Origin: Chryseobacterium oleae
GTDB lineage: Bacteria; Bacteroidota; Bacteroidia; Flavobacteriales; Weeksellaceae
Assembly (NCBI RefSeq): GCF_900115055.1
Contig: NZ_FOVD01000001.1
Span: forward strand, 868,001 to 932,000
Direction of reading: 5' to 3'
Length of the DNA stretch: 64,000 nucleotides
The notes under the pieces are model-generated. The model ran no database searches. It had not been told where the DNA came from and saw only the letters and a list, made by a program, of their open reading frames with translations. Shown in pieces: positions 7,752 to 16,535 of this stretch. Numbering within the stretch: the first letter of the stretch is position 1; every line of letters begins with the position of its first letter. A program made the translations under genes and the position numbers.

Positions 7752-9002
7752 TTATTGGGTAACAATCATTTTTTTGGAATCAATTAATTTTCCGTCTGCC
7801 TGAAGACCGTAAAGATACGTTCCTGGCGTAAGTGTACGGGCTGAAATACTAATCTGCTTTTCACCTCTTTTTACAGGAATAGATTGCAGCTGTCTCCCAC
7901 CCATATCATATACCAGAATGGATACATTTTCTCCGGCAGCATTAAACCGGATGACCGTTTCCTGGTTAAAAGGATTCGGAACGTTCTGCTCCAGTGAAAA
8001 TGAAGAAGAACCCGGTTTGTCCAATATCATTTTCTTTGTTTCAGAAACTCCGTTGATCTTTGCTTCCAATGCAGCCATTCTTTCTTTGAGATCTTTGATT
8101 TCGCTTTTCTGCTCTTTAAGTTCATTCAGCAATAGAGGTATGAATTCAATATAATTAAGGGCATAGTTTCCTTTTTCATCAATCGTAACCAGGTTCGGGA
8201 ATTCTTTTTCTACTTCCTGAGCTATAAAACCGAAGTGCAGTTGATCATTATCTGCTCTTTTGTCTGTATTTCCTTCCTTAGACTTAAAAGTATAAGAGTA
8301 AGGTTTGATATTAAGCAACCTGGAGGAAATATCTTTTAAAGGCATAATATTATCCTTTAATTTTTTATCTGAACTTAAAACAAATGCCTGCGCTCTGACT
8401 GATCCATAAAAAACATCCACGTCATAAGTAGATGATGCATCAACCCCCACACCCAATCTGGCCATATAAATTCCATTGGCACCGCCTGAAACTGTACCAA
8501 ACCCGGAGGCACTGCCGTTACCACCATTCAGAAAACTTAAATAGGCTACGCCTCGTATAGAGTTAATACTTGTCCCATTTCCAAATGTAGGACTTGAATA
8601 CATGGTAAGATTTGAAGATTTCAGGTTACCCAGATTGTCATTGTACATCATCCTGCTTTCATTAGCTGTATTGGACAGAGACCGAAGTCCGAAAACACCG
8701 CCATAGCTCAGCCAGTTGATCATTACCGGATCTACAGGCGGGAGTATATTTCCAACCTGATTGTATATTTCCACAATATTGGGGGTGTTAGTCCCAAACA
8801 TTTTATATACATGATTTATTTTCAAGGCTGATATTGCCGAACCACTGTTTATATCCAATCTGGCAAGGGGTGATGCATTTCCAATTCCGACATTTCCTGT
8901 AGTGGTGGTAGGTGTTGAAGTTCCTGTCCATACATTCTGGGCAGAAACTGAGAGCGCTGCTGTTGACAATAACAGACCTAAAAGGAGTCTTGTTCTTTTC
9001 AT
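7752..9002 (-). CDS. type IX secreted protein with S74 (tail-fibre chaperone) domain
   Basis: A 416-aa exported protein with a signal peptide cleaved after LSVSAQ (about residue 22). Residues 25-200 are Gly/Asn/Ser-rich and carry the TTGNVGIGNASPLARLDI opening usual in Bacteroidetes tail-fibre-like proteins. A peptidase S74 domain follows (about 210-310): SSDKKLKDNI, then HFGFIAQEVEKEFPNLV and LNYIEFIPLLLNEL. A short coiled coil ends it. The C-terminal 80 residues are a type A type IX sorting domain (QNVPNPFNQETVIRF, ending in a SKKMIVTQ-like strand). S74 domains trimerise and cleave phage fibres; here the sorting domain lies after S74, so cleavage would remove it. It is a likely surface fibre or adhesin of unknown ligand. 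Confidence 0.85.
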   Translation of the reverse strand: MKRTRLLLGLLLSTAALSVSAQNVWTGTSTPTTTTGNVGIGNASPLARLDINSGSAISALKINHVYKMFGTNTPNIVEIYNQVGNILPPVDPVMINWLSYGGVFGLRSLSNTANESRMMYNDNLGNLKSSNLTMYSSPTFGNGTSINSIRGVAYLSFLNGGNGSASGFGTVSGGANGIYMARLGVGVDASSTYDVDVFYGSVRAQAFVLSSDKKLKDNIMPLKDISSRLLNIKPYSYTFKSKEGNTDKRADNDQLHFGFIAQEVEKEFPNLVTIDEKGNYALNYIEFIPLLLNELKEQKSEIKDLKERMAALEAKINGVSETKKMILDKPGSSSFSLEQNVPNPFNQETVIRFNAAGENVSILVYDMGGRQLQSIPVKRGEKQISISARTLTPGTYLYGLQADGKLIDSKKMIVTQ

Positions 9003-9165
9003 AATATATCTTGTTTTAATGGTTTTAGTTTGGATTCCGAAACTTCTTTAATAGTTCCATGAAGCTATTAAAACAAAATATATCCCTTTACTATGAATAA
9101 ATAAGTGTAAGTGTTTTCTTAGTAAGTGCCTTGCTTTTGGGAGCAAGTGTAATGTTGATAAGGTA

Positions 9166-9268
9166 TGTCAATAGTGAATTTTTTAGAGTAAAGAGTAAAG
9201 AATCAAGATTTTTAGACGTCAGATTTCAGATACCAGACTTCAGACAATATTCGTTGGCTTAATTACTA
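9166..9268 (+). repeat. dispersed repeat, copy A
   Basis: This is one of four related intergenic sequences. It contains the words GTGAATTTTTTAGAGT, AATCAAGATT, CAGATTTCAGATACCAGA and CTTCAGACAATA, followed by TTCGTTGGCTTAATTA. Copy B, downstream of 10620, is nearly its reverse complement, so the two flank holB as an inverted pair. The rest of the 326-bp gap 9003-9328 is AT-rich, with no ORF or RNA gene that I can see. Confidence 0.75.
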
Positions 9269-9328
9269 GCAACGAATAAACCAGCAACCAGTAACTGGCA
9301 ACTGAATTCAGATTAAGTAGAGAATTTT

Positions 9329-10447
9329 CTACGAATTTTTGTGGATGTAGCGTGATAATTTGATCCCCAGATCTGTCCAGACAATTTTAGGATTTCCGTT
9401 TCTCGTCAGGTGAAGATCTGCGGTATTGATTTCCTCTAGAATATTTTCAATATTGGCGCCGCTTATAAATTTCGAGAAGCCTGCCCAGTTGAAGCCGTCT
9501 GCATCTATCTTTTTATAGACCAGATTTTCAGACTGGTAGTTCTGAAGAAGGGCAAGCCTGAAGATCTCAGAGCAGTAGTTCAGGAAATTTTTCTGTTTTT
9601 CCCTGTTCCATCCTGCAATTTCTCTGGCCCAGAATATGATACTTTTAAGGAACTGAGGCTTCTTTTTTACCATAAATGCATCACGCACCCATTGGATGAA
9701 AAGTTTTTCAAATTCGTCGCTTTTGTGTCCGGAATTTAAAATTTTCAGAGCATCATTAAGGTCTCCCTGCGCTTCGTGAACAATCTCTCTTATCTTTTCA
9801 GCAGAAACTGAAGCATTCTTTTTAAGATAATTTTCCAGATCCTCATCATTGAGCCTCGGAACTTCCACGATCTGTGTTCTGGAAAGAATAGTCGGAAGAA
9901 TATCGTTGGCCGTTTCAGCGGTCAGAAGAATAAGGGTCTTTGCAGGCGGTTCTTCTAAAAACTTCAGAAATTTATTGGCTGCAGCAACATTCATTTTATC
10001 GGCTCGCCACACGATGAGAATTTTGGTTCCGCCTTCAAAACTTTTCAGGGCAAACTTCTGGTTCTGGTCGTCTATTTCATCAGCAGAAATAAAAAGCTGC
10101 TTATTTTCGGATTCCAGAAAAGCCGTCCAGTCGTCATAGCTTGCATAGGGAGAAGCCATGATCATTTCCCTGAAGTCTTCGAATTTATTTTTGCTTAACG
10201 AATTTTTGTTATCGGTAAAAACGGGGAAACTGAAGTGCAGATCCAGATGGTTCAAATGCTCCACTTTTGAGGCTGCGTGCTCATTTTCTCTGCTAAAGAT
10301 CTCCTTAGCATAGGCTAAAACCATTGGAAAAGTTCCATAGCCCTCTTTTCCTAAAAAAAGCTGTGCATGGCTCACTCTGTTTTCGGTGATACTTTCCTTA
10401 AGAAGTTTTTTCAGATTTTCCTGTCCGGCGATGTTCTCCCAATTCAT
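9329..10447 (-). CDS. holB: DNA polymerase III subunit delta'
   Basis: A 372-aa clamp-loader subunit. The N-terminal AAA+ fold begins MNWENIAGQENLKKLL. The P-loop position reads GKEGYGTFPM and lacks the Walker A Lys-Thr, as expected for delta', which does not hydrolyse ATP. The Walker B-like strand is followed by KFLKFLEEPPAKT near residue 165, a highly conserved clamp-loader stretch. The SRC motif is SRT in LSRTQIVEVP, the form seen in delta' proteins of this group. It stands alone as a transcription unit flanked by inverted copies of a dispersed repeat. Its -7 element ends four bases before the ATG, so the mRNA may be leaderless. Confidence 0.9.
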   Translation of the reverse strand: MNWENIAGQENLKKLLKESITENRVSHAQLFLGKEGYGTFPMVLAYAKEIFSRENEHAASKVEHLNHLDLHFSFPVFTDNKNSLSKNKFEDFREMIMASPYASYDDWTAFLESENKQLFISADEIDDQNQKFALKSFEGGTKILIVWRADKMNVAAANKFLKFLEEPPAKTLILLTAETANDILPTILSRTQIVEVPRLNDEDLENYLKKNASVSAEKIREIVHEAQGDLNDALKILNSGHKSDEFEKLFIQWVRDAFMVKKKPQFLKSIIFWAREIAGWNREKQKNFLNYCSEIFRLALLQNYQSENLVYKKIDADGFNWAGFSKFISGANIENILEEINTADLHLTRNGNPKIVWTDLGIKLSRYIHKNS

Positions 10448-10451
10448 GTTC

Positions 10452-10459
10452 CAAAGATA
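10452..10459 (-). promoter_or_regulatory. -7 element abutting the holB start
   Basis: On the minus strand TATCTTTG is followed by GAAC and then the ATG of holB. With the usual start of transcription a few bases after TTTG, the message would have almost no leader. The -33 element is not at ideal spacing (a TTG lies 13 nt upstream). Confidence 0.5.
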
Positions 10460-10522
10460 AAAAATCTTATGTCAATTGCGAAGATTAAGTCTATTTAATG
10501 TTACAGGATGGAGGTAGAAAAG

Positions 10523-10553
10523 TGATGAGTTATAAATTATGAGTTATGAGTTT
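10523..10553 (+). repeat. 31-bp exact dispersed repeat, copy 1
   Basis: A 31-base AT-rich segment built from GAGTTATAAATTATGAGTTA. It recurs without a mismatch at 32001-32031. Just downstream (10592-10620) the word TTATTAG is iterated about four times. Both copies are intergenic. Confidence 0.75.
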
Positions 10554-10620
10554 CTGGATGCGGGGCATTTTGGTTGCTGGTTGATGAGTTGCTAGTTATT
10601 AGTTATTAGTTATTAGTTAT

Positions 10621-10700
10621 AGTAATTAAGCTAACGAATTATTGTCTGAAGTCTGGTATCTGAAATCTGATGTCTAAAATCTTGATTCTTGACTCTAAAA
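10621..10700 (-). repeat. dispersed repeat, copy B (inverted relative to copy A)
   Basis: Read on the minus strand it repeats copy A (9166-9268): AATCAAGATTTTAGACATCA, CAGATACCAGACTTCAGA, then a TTCGTTAGCTTAAT-like end. It lies in the 405-bp gap between holB and the aldehyde dehydrogenase. That gap also holds the 31-bp repeat and two promoters, but no further ORF. Confidence 0.75.
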
Positions 10701-10775
10701 TCCCCAATAGGAAACATCAATCATCCAATTAGACTAAATCAGATTTTAAATCGCACACAATATAATTTTTGGCAA

Positions 10776-10783
10776 TACATTTG
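10776..10783 (+). promoter_or_regulatory. -7 element of the aldehyde dehydrogenase gene
   Basis: TACATTTG is a perfect TAnnTTTG match 70 bp before the ATG at 10853. It lies downstream of the alternative TTG start at 10769, which is therefore unlikely. The -33 element is weak. Confidence 0.5.
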
Positions 10784-10852
10784 ATCTGTCAATTTTTAAT
10801 TAACTTACTGATACCATTTCAGTACACATTTCAATCATTAAATAGTAATAAA

Positions 10853-12172
10853 ATGACTCAAGAATCGGAACAAAAAATAAGAGAAGTATTCCAGCAACAG
10901 AAGGCTTTTTTTAAAACCAATCAGACTAAAGATATTGAATTCAGAAAAGCACAGCTGCGAAAATTCCGTGATGTGTTTTCCAGTCATACCGATGCTCTTT
11001 GTGAGGCTTTGGACATTGATTTAGGGAAAAGCAGAAAAGAAGCGGAATATGTGGAAATTCAAATTGTCCTGGGTGAACTCGATTATCTGCTTGAAAATAT
11101 AGACGAATGGGCAAAACCCACTCCGGTAGAATCCAAACCACATCCATCCGGAGCGGAAGTGGTGAGCAAAATAATATATGAGCCTTATGGCGTGAACTAT
11201 ATCATAGGCCCCTTCAATTATCCGGTTCAGCTAACCTTCAGCCCGCTTATCGGTGCTTTGATTGCAGGGAATACGGCGATTATTAAACCTTCAGAAAACA
11301 CGCCTCACGTGGCCAAAGTTCTGGAAGATATTGTAAAGGCATCTTTTGAAGAATCTTATGTTGCGGTAGTTCAGGGAGCTATTGAAGAAAACACATTATT
11401 GCTAAGTCTTCCTTTCGATTACATTTTCTTTACAGGAAGTCCAAATGTTGGAAAAATTGTGATGAAAGCTGCTGCAGAACAGCTTATTCCTTTAACGCTG
11501 GAACTTGGAGGAAAATCTCCTACGATTGTTCATCATGATGCAGATCTGGATAAGGCTGTGGCAAGAATTTCTTACGGAAAATGGATCAATTGCGGGCAAA
11601 CCTGTGTTGCTCCGGATTATATTTACATTCATGAGTCTGTGAAGGATCTTTTTGTTGAAAAATTCAAAGCCTATTTAAATGCTACTTACAGCGACGGATC
11701 ATTGGGGAAAATTGGAAAAATTGTGAACCAGAATCAGATCAAACATCTTGCAGGCTATCTGGAAGCTGCTCCTGAAAAGGTCATTTACGGTGGAAGCTAT
11801 GATCTTGAAACCCGTCATTTTGAAGCGACTTTAATGGATCAGGTGACTTGGAACGATCAGGTGATGCAGCAGGAAATTTTCGGTCCTATCCTACCGATAC
11901 TGACCTATAGCGATATTGATGAAGCCCTGGAGGAAATAAACAGCAGACCTAAACCGCTGGCTTTATATGTTTTTTCAGAAAATCAGGAATTTGCAGACGA
12001 TGTTCTGAACCGGACAACAAGTGGTGATGCAGAAATCAACAGCACGATTATTCATGTGGGATCTCATTACTTACCGTTTGGAGGGGTGGGAACTTCCGGA
12101 ATGGGAAAATACCACGGAAAGTTTAGTTTTGAAAATTTCAGCCACAGCAGATCTGTGCTTCAGGTAAAATAA
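10853..12172 (+). CDS. aldehyde dehydrogenase, class 3 (ALDH3-like)
   Basis: A 439-aa NAD(P)-dependent aldehyde dehydrogenase that oxidises aldehydes to carboxylates. The short length without the long N-terminal arm fits ALDH3 and coniferyl- or fatty-aldehyde dehydrogenases. Residues visible are the cofactor and fold motif GPFNYPVQL (about 117), the FTGSPNVGK Rossmann loop, the general base Glu217 in LELGGKSP and the catalytic Cys251 in CGQTCVAPDY. The late motif EIFGPILP is present. The ATG at 10853 (MTQESEQKIREVF) is preferred because the promoter lies between it and the more distal start. It is a single-gene unit with its own terminator. The physiological substrate is unknown. Confidence 0.9.
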   Translation: MTQESEQKIREVFQQQKAFFKTNQTKDIEFRKAQLRKFRDVFSSHTDALCEALDIDLGKSRKEAEYVEIQIVLGELDYLLENIDEWAKPTPVESKPHPSGAEVVSKIIYEPYGVNYIIGPFNYPVQLTFSPLIGALIAGNTAIIKPSENTPHVAKVLEDIVKASFEESYVAVVQGAIEENTLLLSLPFDYIFFTGSPNVGKIVMKAAAEQLIPLTLELGGKSPTIVHHDADLDKAVARISYGKWINCGQTCVAPDYIYIHESVKDLFVEKFKAYLNATYSDGSLGKIGKIVNQNQIKHLAGYLEAAPEKVIYGGSYDLETRHFEATLMDQVTWNDQVMQQEIFGPILPILTYSDIDEALEEINSRPKPLALYVFSENQEFADDVLNRTTSGDAEINSTIIHVGSHYLPFGGVGTSGMGKYHGKFSFENFSHSRSVLQVK

Positions 12173-12191
12173 TTTACTGATTTAAGACTTA

Positions 12192-12225
12192 AAAAGGACC
12201 ATTCACCGCATATGAATGGTCTTTT
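12192..12225 (+). terminator. hairpin terminator after aldehyde dehydrogenase
   Basis: The arms AAAGGACCATTCA and TGAATGGTCTTTT pair with a 7-base loop about 20 bp after the stop codon. Flanking A and T tracts allow bidirectional function. Confidence 0.85.
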
Positions 12226-12366
12226 CTGCATAATAGAATTGCTATTTTTATTCGTGAAAAATTGCATTTTTCTTTTAAAGACAGGCCCTTAACAAACTTT
12301 AACCACATATAATTTTTACAATTCATTAATATTTAAGATATTTGCGCATTGTTTTAAAAATAAAGA

Positions 12367-13650
12367 ATGAAAAAAATCTTTGCGGTATCATTCATATCAG
12401 TTGGATACTTCCTAAATGCACAGAGTCTAAGTAACTCTCCGTATGCAACTTATGGAATTGGAGATGTAAAATATGATAATACTATTGAAACTGCCTCTAT
12501 GGGTGGTATTTCTACTGCTTATATCAGTGATTTCACGAGCAGCTTCAATTTCGCAAACCCTGCGAATAACTCTAATTTCGAGCTTACAAGTATCAGACTG
12601 GAAGCTACCAACGAAAACAATTACTTCAAAACAAATTACAACGATACAAAGTCTACCAAACATTCTACGTATCTTTCTAATATTGCTATCGCTTTTCCTT
12701 TGTCTCCAAAGGTAAAAATGGGAATTTCCTATCAGCCATACAGCTCTAAAAGCTATGACATTGTAAATACTGCAACCGGAGCAGACGGAGTAATGTATGC
12801 CAACCGTTTTAAAGGAAGCGGAACTCTGAATACTGCGCAAGCTGCTGTTTCTTATAAAATTGATCAGAATTTTGCAGTGGGTTTGAGAGCCAATCTTTAT
12901 TTTGGAAATCTGTATGACCTGAACGAGCTTAGGATTCAAAATGCTGAATATATCAACGGGTACGAAACTAAAAACAGTATCAAAAACTTCAACTTCACGT
13001 TGGGAGGTAGTTATCAGACTCTGAACACGCGTACAGACAAAAAGCTTACCATTGGTGCTACTGCTACATTCGGAAACACCAGTAATATGACGACTGATTA
13101 TACCAACAGTACGTACAGATACAGTGATGCTGCAGAAACTGTAAAGTCTTTGGAAACTATTATAGAACAAAAAAGCACAAGTTCTAAAAACCTTCTTCCA
13201 TTACAGGCCTCTTTAGGGGTAGGTTACGGAAGTGAAAACCACTGGTTTGTATCAGGACAGCTTGACTATAAAAAAGGAGAAGATATTTCTTATTTCGGAA
13301 AGTCTTTTGACTTCCAGGATACTTACAGAATCTCTGCCGGAGGATGGTATTTGCCTAACTACAACAACTTCAGAAATTATTTCTCAAGAGTAATCTACAG
13401 ATATGGGGCCTTCTATGAAAGAGGAAACCTTAAGTTAGACGGAAACAGCATCAATAAGTTTGGAATCTCTGCAGGGGTATTACTTCCATTCAAAACAAGC
13501 AGCATTACCAGAATGAGCGGTCTTGAACTGGGTATAGAATTAGGAAAGAGAGGAACTCTTAACAACAACCTGATCAATCAGAACTACGTCAACCTGAGAG
13601 TTGGGTTCAACTTTGCTGACAGATGGTTCAGAAAGACTCTTTACAACTAA
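12367..13650 (+). CDS. outer-membrane beta-barrel protein of unknown function (upstream of lptC)
   Basis: A 427-aa protein with a signal peptide ending LNAQ (about residue 19). The mature part has alternating strands rich in Tyr, Asn, Gly and Ser and ends NFADRWFRKTLYN, as in Bacteroidetes outer-membrane barrels. Early residues SPYATYGIGDVKYDN and MGGISTAY resemble the start of FadL/PorV-like barrels, but I cannot assign a named family. The stop codon shares a base run with the start of lptC, only one base apart, so the two are co-transcribed. This suggests a link with outer-membrane or LPS biogenesis. Confidence 0.75.
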   Translation: MKKIFAVSFISVGYFLNAQSLSNSPYATYGIGDVKYDNTIETASMGGISTAYISDFTSSFNFANPANNSNFELTSIRLEATNENNYFKTNYNDTKSTKHSTYLSNIAIAFPLSPKVKMGISYQPYSSKSYDIVNTATGADGVMYANRFKGSGTLNTAQAAVSYKIDQNFAVGLRANLYFGNLYDLNELRIQNAEYINGYETKNSIKNFNFTLGGSYQTLNTRTDKKLTIGATATFGNTSNMTTDYTNSTYRYSDAAETVKSLETIIEQKSTSSKNLLPLQASLGVGYGSENHWFVSGQLDYKKGEDISYFGKSFDFQDTYRISAGGWYLPNYNNFRNYFSRVIYRYGAFYERGNLKLDGNSINKFGISAGVLLPFKTSSITRMSGLELGIELGKRGTLNNNLINQNYVNLRVGFNFADRWFRKTLYN

Positions 13651-13651
13651 A

Positions 13652-14248
13652 ATGAATTTTTCCAAAAAAATATCATATAAAAATATAGCATGCCTTTTTA
13701 GTTGTGCTATATTTTTTATACTGACATCCTGCGAAGAGGACCTTACCAAGGCCAATGGAAGCAAAAGCAAGAACTTCCCTTCACAGATCATCAATAATGC
13801 CAATATTATCCAAAGGGATTCAGGGTTTATCTCATTAAAAGCCAAAGCTCCGATCATTGAGAAATATGAATTGATCGACAGTCCTTATGTAGTGGCTAGA
13901 AAAGGAATCAACATCGAGTTTTTCGATAAAAAGAAACCTAAAATACCCGGAAAAATTACGGCCAAATATGCCCGTATTTTTGAATATAAAAAATTCTACG
14001 AAGCAAAAGGTGATGTAAGAATTACGACCAATGAAGGACAGCGTTTTGCGATGCAGAGTATTTACTGGGACCAGAGAAAAAACAGAATCTACACCAAAGA
14101 CACAGTTTACGTTACCATGGAAGATGGCTCTACTCTTGTAGGCGCAAATGGGATGACAGCTAAAGATGATTTCTCGGAATACAAGTTCTTCAATAATTCC
14201 GGAGATTTCAGTACAAAAAGACTCGAAGAAAAGAAAACACCACAATAA
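13652..14248 (+). CDS. lptC: LPS export ABC transporter periplasmic protein LptC
   Basis: A 198-aa lipoprotein. The ATG at 13652 follows the previous stop directly and gives a lipoprotein signal (IFFILTSC, Cys near residue 28); a longer frame from 13601 would overlap the upstream gene. The OstA-like beta-jellyroll is visible in ARIFEYKKFYEAKGDVRITT and in the strand pair around IYWDQRKNRIYTKDTVYVT. LptC receives LPS from LptBFG and passes it to LptA in the periplasm. LptC is usually membrane-anchored by a helix; a lipid anchor is common in Bacteroidetes. It sits between a barrel protein gene and anmK in one operon. Confidence 0.85.
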   Translation: MNFSKKISYKNIACLFSCAIFFILTSCEEDLTKANGSKSKNFPSQIINNANIIQRDSGFISLKAKAPIIEKYELIDSPYVVARKGINIEFFDKKKPKIPGKITAKYARIFEYKKFYEAKGDVRITTNEGQRFAMQSIYWDQRKNRIYTKDTVYVTMEDGSTLVGANGMTAKDDFSEYKFFNNSGDFSTKRLEEKKTPQ

Positions 14249-14249
14249 C

Positions 14250-15293
14250 ATGAGGTTTCAGGCTATTGGGCTCATGTCCGGCACCAGTCTGGACGGTCTG
14301 GATATATGTTTTGTCGCTTTTGAAAAACAGAACGGCTGGAATTTTCAGATCCTTAAGGCAGAAACCCTTCCCTATCCCGAAAACTGGGAAGAAAAGCTCA
14401 GAAACTCGATCCATTTATCACCGGAAGAACTATTGGAGCTTCATTCGGAATATGGCTTTTATCTGGGTGAAAAAGTCAGAGAATTCATTGACAATAATCA
14501 CCTTGAACAGATTGATTTGATTTCTTCTCACGGGCACACGGTTTTCCATCAGCCTCAGAAAAAATTTACACTACAGGTTGGAGACGGAAGAGCCATTAAA
14601 ATAGAAACAGGTCTTCCTGTTATTTACGATTTCAGAAGTCAGGACGTGCTGATGGGAGGAAACGGTGCACCTCTAGTTCCTATCGGAGATGAACTTCTTT
14701 TTTCTGAATACGATGCATGCCTCAACTTAGGCGGATTTTCCAATATTTCCTTACAACAGGATGGTAAAAGAATAGCATTTGATATTGCCCCAGTTAATAT
14801 TGTATTGAACAGACTCGCACAAAAATTCAATAAAAATTTTGACGAAAATGGTGATCTGGCGAGAAAAGGTGGGATTGATGAAGATCTTTTAACAAAGCTT
14901 AATTCTCTTGAATTCTACAGCCAGCCCCATCCCAAATCATTAGGCATCGAATGGTGTAATGAGCATATTTTTCCTTTATTGGAAAACATGGATACCGCAA
15001 ATGCTATGGCGACATTCACTGAACATGTCGCTCATCAGATTTCGGAAATCATTAATCAAAAGAATTTACAAAATATCCTCTTCACCGGCGGAGGCACTTA
15101 CAATACCTTTCTGATTGAAAAAATCAGAGAAAAAACTGAGTCTGCGATCATCATTCCGGAAAAAGAGATCATTGATTTTAAAGAAGCACTGATCTTTGCC
15201 TTTATGGGCGTTTTAAGATTTAATAATGAAATCAATGTACTGGCTTCTGCTACCGGAAGTAAAGCAGATCATAGTTCGGGCTTAATCTGTTGA
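14250..15293 (+). CDS. anmK: anhydro-N-acetylmuramic acid kinase
   Basis: A 347-aa sugar kinase of the ASKHA fold that converts 1,6-anhydro-MurNAc to MurNAc-6-phosphate in cell-wall recycling. The N-terminal phosphate-1 motif reads GLMSGTSLDGLDI, and the substrate loop reads DFRSQDVLMGGNGAPLVP. The second phosphate motif includes LNLGGFSNI, and the adenosine motif LFTGGGTYN is near residue 285. The start ATG at 14250 is one base after the lptC stop; a longer frame reading back into lptC is unlikely. It closes the barrel-lptC-anmK operon. No downstream hairpin is obvious, only a dispersed repeat. Confidence 0.93.
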   Translation: MRFQAIGLMSGTSLDGLDICFVAFEKQNGWNFQILKAETLPYPENWEEKLRNSIHLSPEELLELHSEYGFYLGEKVREFIDNNHLEQIDLISSHGHTVFHQPQKKFTLQVGDGRAIKIETGLPVIYDFRSQDVLMGGNGAPLVPIGDELLFSEYDACLNLGGFSNISLQQDGKRIAFDIAPVNIVLNRLAQKFNKNFDENGDLARKGGIDEDLLTKLNSLEFYSQPHPKSLGIEWCNEHIFPLLENMDTANAMATFTEHVAHQISEIINQKNLQNILFTGGGTYNTFLIEKIREKTESAIIIPEKEIIDFKEALIFAFMGVLRFNNEINVLASATGSKADHSSGLIC

Positions 15294-15305
15294 TTTTGGG
15301 AGACA

Positions 15306-15389
15306 ATGTCAGTGGTGAATTTTTTAGAGTCAAGATCCAGGAATCAAGATTTCAGACATCAGACATCAGACGATAACTTATTAGCTTAA
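15306..15389 (+). repeat. dispersed repeat, copy C
   Basis: It matches copy A: GTGGTGAATTTTTTAGAGTC, GAATCAAGATTTCAGACATC, then CAGACGATAACTTATTAGCT. It has the same orientation as copy A and is partly degenerate, with CAGACATCA present twice. Confidence 0.65.
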
Positions 15390-15462
15390 CCCGACAACAA
15401 ATACGTTTCACACTGTTAAGCTCTCAAATTCTCCGACTCTCAAACCCGTATTCGTGCAACAA

Positions 15463-15488
15463 TAAAAAAGTCCTGAAAAATCAGGACT
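15463..15488 (-). terminator. terminator of the SRPBCC gene
   Basis: The arms AGTCCTGA and TCAGGACT pair around an A4 loop. On the minus strand the stem is followed by six T residues. It lies directly after the SRPBCC stop codon. Confidence 0.8.
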
Positions 15489-15493
15489 CCTAT

Positions 15494-15883
15494 TTATTTG
15501 TAAACTTCGATCTTATCGGTGAGTGTGTTGATAAAGTTCTGAAGCGGTTTTTCTACCATCATTTTGATAAAAGGATTGAACTTCCCTTCAAAAAGCATCT
15601 GAACTTCAGTCTGCGTATCATTAACAGGGTTTAAAGCGGCTGTTAATGTAAAATCCAGACTTGAGCTTGCTGATTTTAAAACAGCTTTCTGTTCGCTTAC
15701 TTCATCTATTTTCAAAGCAATTTCAGGCATTCCCTGAAGACCGAATTTGAATCCGTTGTCTCTTGTTTCGAATTTCTGAAGACCGTCCGGCATAAAATCT
15801 TTATAGTTTTCAGGCGATTTCAATATTTCAGACAATTCTTTAGATGATTTATTGACAATAATCTTTCGTCCTTCTAAATTCAT
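15494..15883 (-). CDS. SRPBCC-family (START-like) protein
   Basis: A 129-aa cytoplasmic protein with the SRPBCC/polyketide-cyclase fold: an N-terminal strand and helix (VNKSSKELSEILKSPENYKDFMP), a central antiparallel sheet and a long C-terminal helix (MMVEKPLQNFINTLTDKI). This fold makes a hydrophobic cavity for lipids or cofactors, but no catalytic residue can be named. It is divergent from the Nudix gene, with 40 bp between the starts. Function unknown. Confidence 0.75.
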   Translation of the reverse strand: MNLEGRKIIVNKSSKELSEILKSPENYKDFMPDGLQKFETRDNGFKFGLQGMPEIALKIDEVSEQKAVLKSASSSLDFTLTAALNPVNDTQTEVQMLFEGKFNPFIKMMVEKPLQNFINTLTDKIEVYK

Positions 15884-15923
15884 TTTTTATTTTTGTATTT
15901 AAATTCTTAATTCTTACAAATAT

Positions 15924-16535
15924 ATGTATAAAGTTTTTGTGAACGAAAAAAAATTATTAGTGTCTAAGCATCCCGAGCATCTTGAAAAAGAACTTAGGTA
16001 CGAAAGTTTCACAACTTTAGAGATGGCATTGGATATTTTGGAAAACACTTCCGTGAAGGAACTGAATGTTTTCGGTGAGAATATTGAAGAGATCTGGAAA
16101 GAGTTTCAAAAGCTTTTCAGAATCATAGAAGCTGCCGGAGGTTTGGTGAGCAATCCTCAGGGAGAACTTCTTTTTATTAAACGTTTAGGCAAATGGGATC
16201 TTCCGAAAGGTAAGATGGAAAAGGGCGAATCCCGCGAGGAATCTGCCGTAAGAGAGATTGAAGAGGAAACCGGTCTCAAAGACGTAGAGCTGTTACAATT
16301 CATTAATACGACGTATCACATCTATATCGAAAGAAACGGTGAAAAGATCCTTAAATGCACGCATTGGTTTGAAATGAACTTCAATGGGGAAGATACCTCG
16401 AAGCCACAGATCGAAGAAGGCATTACTGAAGTAGCCTGGAAAAACACCACTCAGATAGAGGATGAAGTTTTCCCAAGCACTTTTCAGAATATCAAACTTA
16501 TTGTAAAAGATTTCTGGAATCTGAAGCTTAAATAA
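15924..16535 (+). CDS. Nudix hydrolase
   Basis: A 203-aa protein. The complete Nudix box, from GKMEKGESREESAVREIEEE to TGL, lies around residues 97-120 with the metal-binding REIEEE core. A non-catalytic N-terminal region of about 65 residues precedes the domain. It hydrolyses a nucleoside diphosphate linked to some moiety; the substrate cannot be read. The 3' end overlaps murF on the opposite strand by 8 bp. Confidence 0.88.
   Translation: MYKVFVNEKKLLVSKHPEHLEKELRYESFTTLEMALDILENTSVKELNVFGENIEEIWKEFQKLFRIIEAAGGLVSNPQGELLFIKRLGKWDLPKGKMEKGESREESAVREIEEETGLKDVELLQFINTTYHIYIERNGEKILKCTHWFEMNFNGEDTSKPQIEEGITEVAWKNTTQIEDEVFPSTFQNIKLIVKDFWNLKLK

Noticed and set aside
9329..10447. DnaX (tau/gamma) instead of delta'
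   Set aside because: The P-loop lacks Lys-Thr and there is no zinc-binding or C-terminal tau region; 372 residues fit delta'.
12427..13170. Long minus-strand ORF of 247 codons opposite the outer-membrane protein gene
   Set aside because: It is the antisense shadow of a well-supported exported barrel gene, is rich in Cys/Ile/Arg without a domain and has no promoter.
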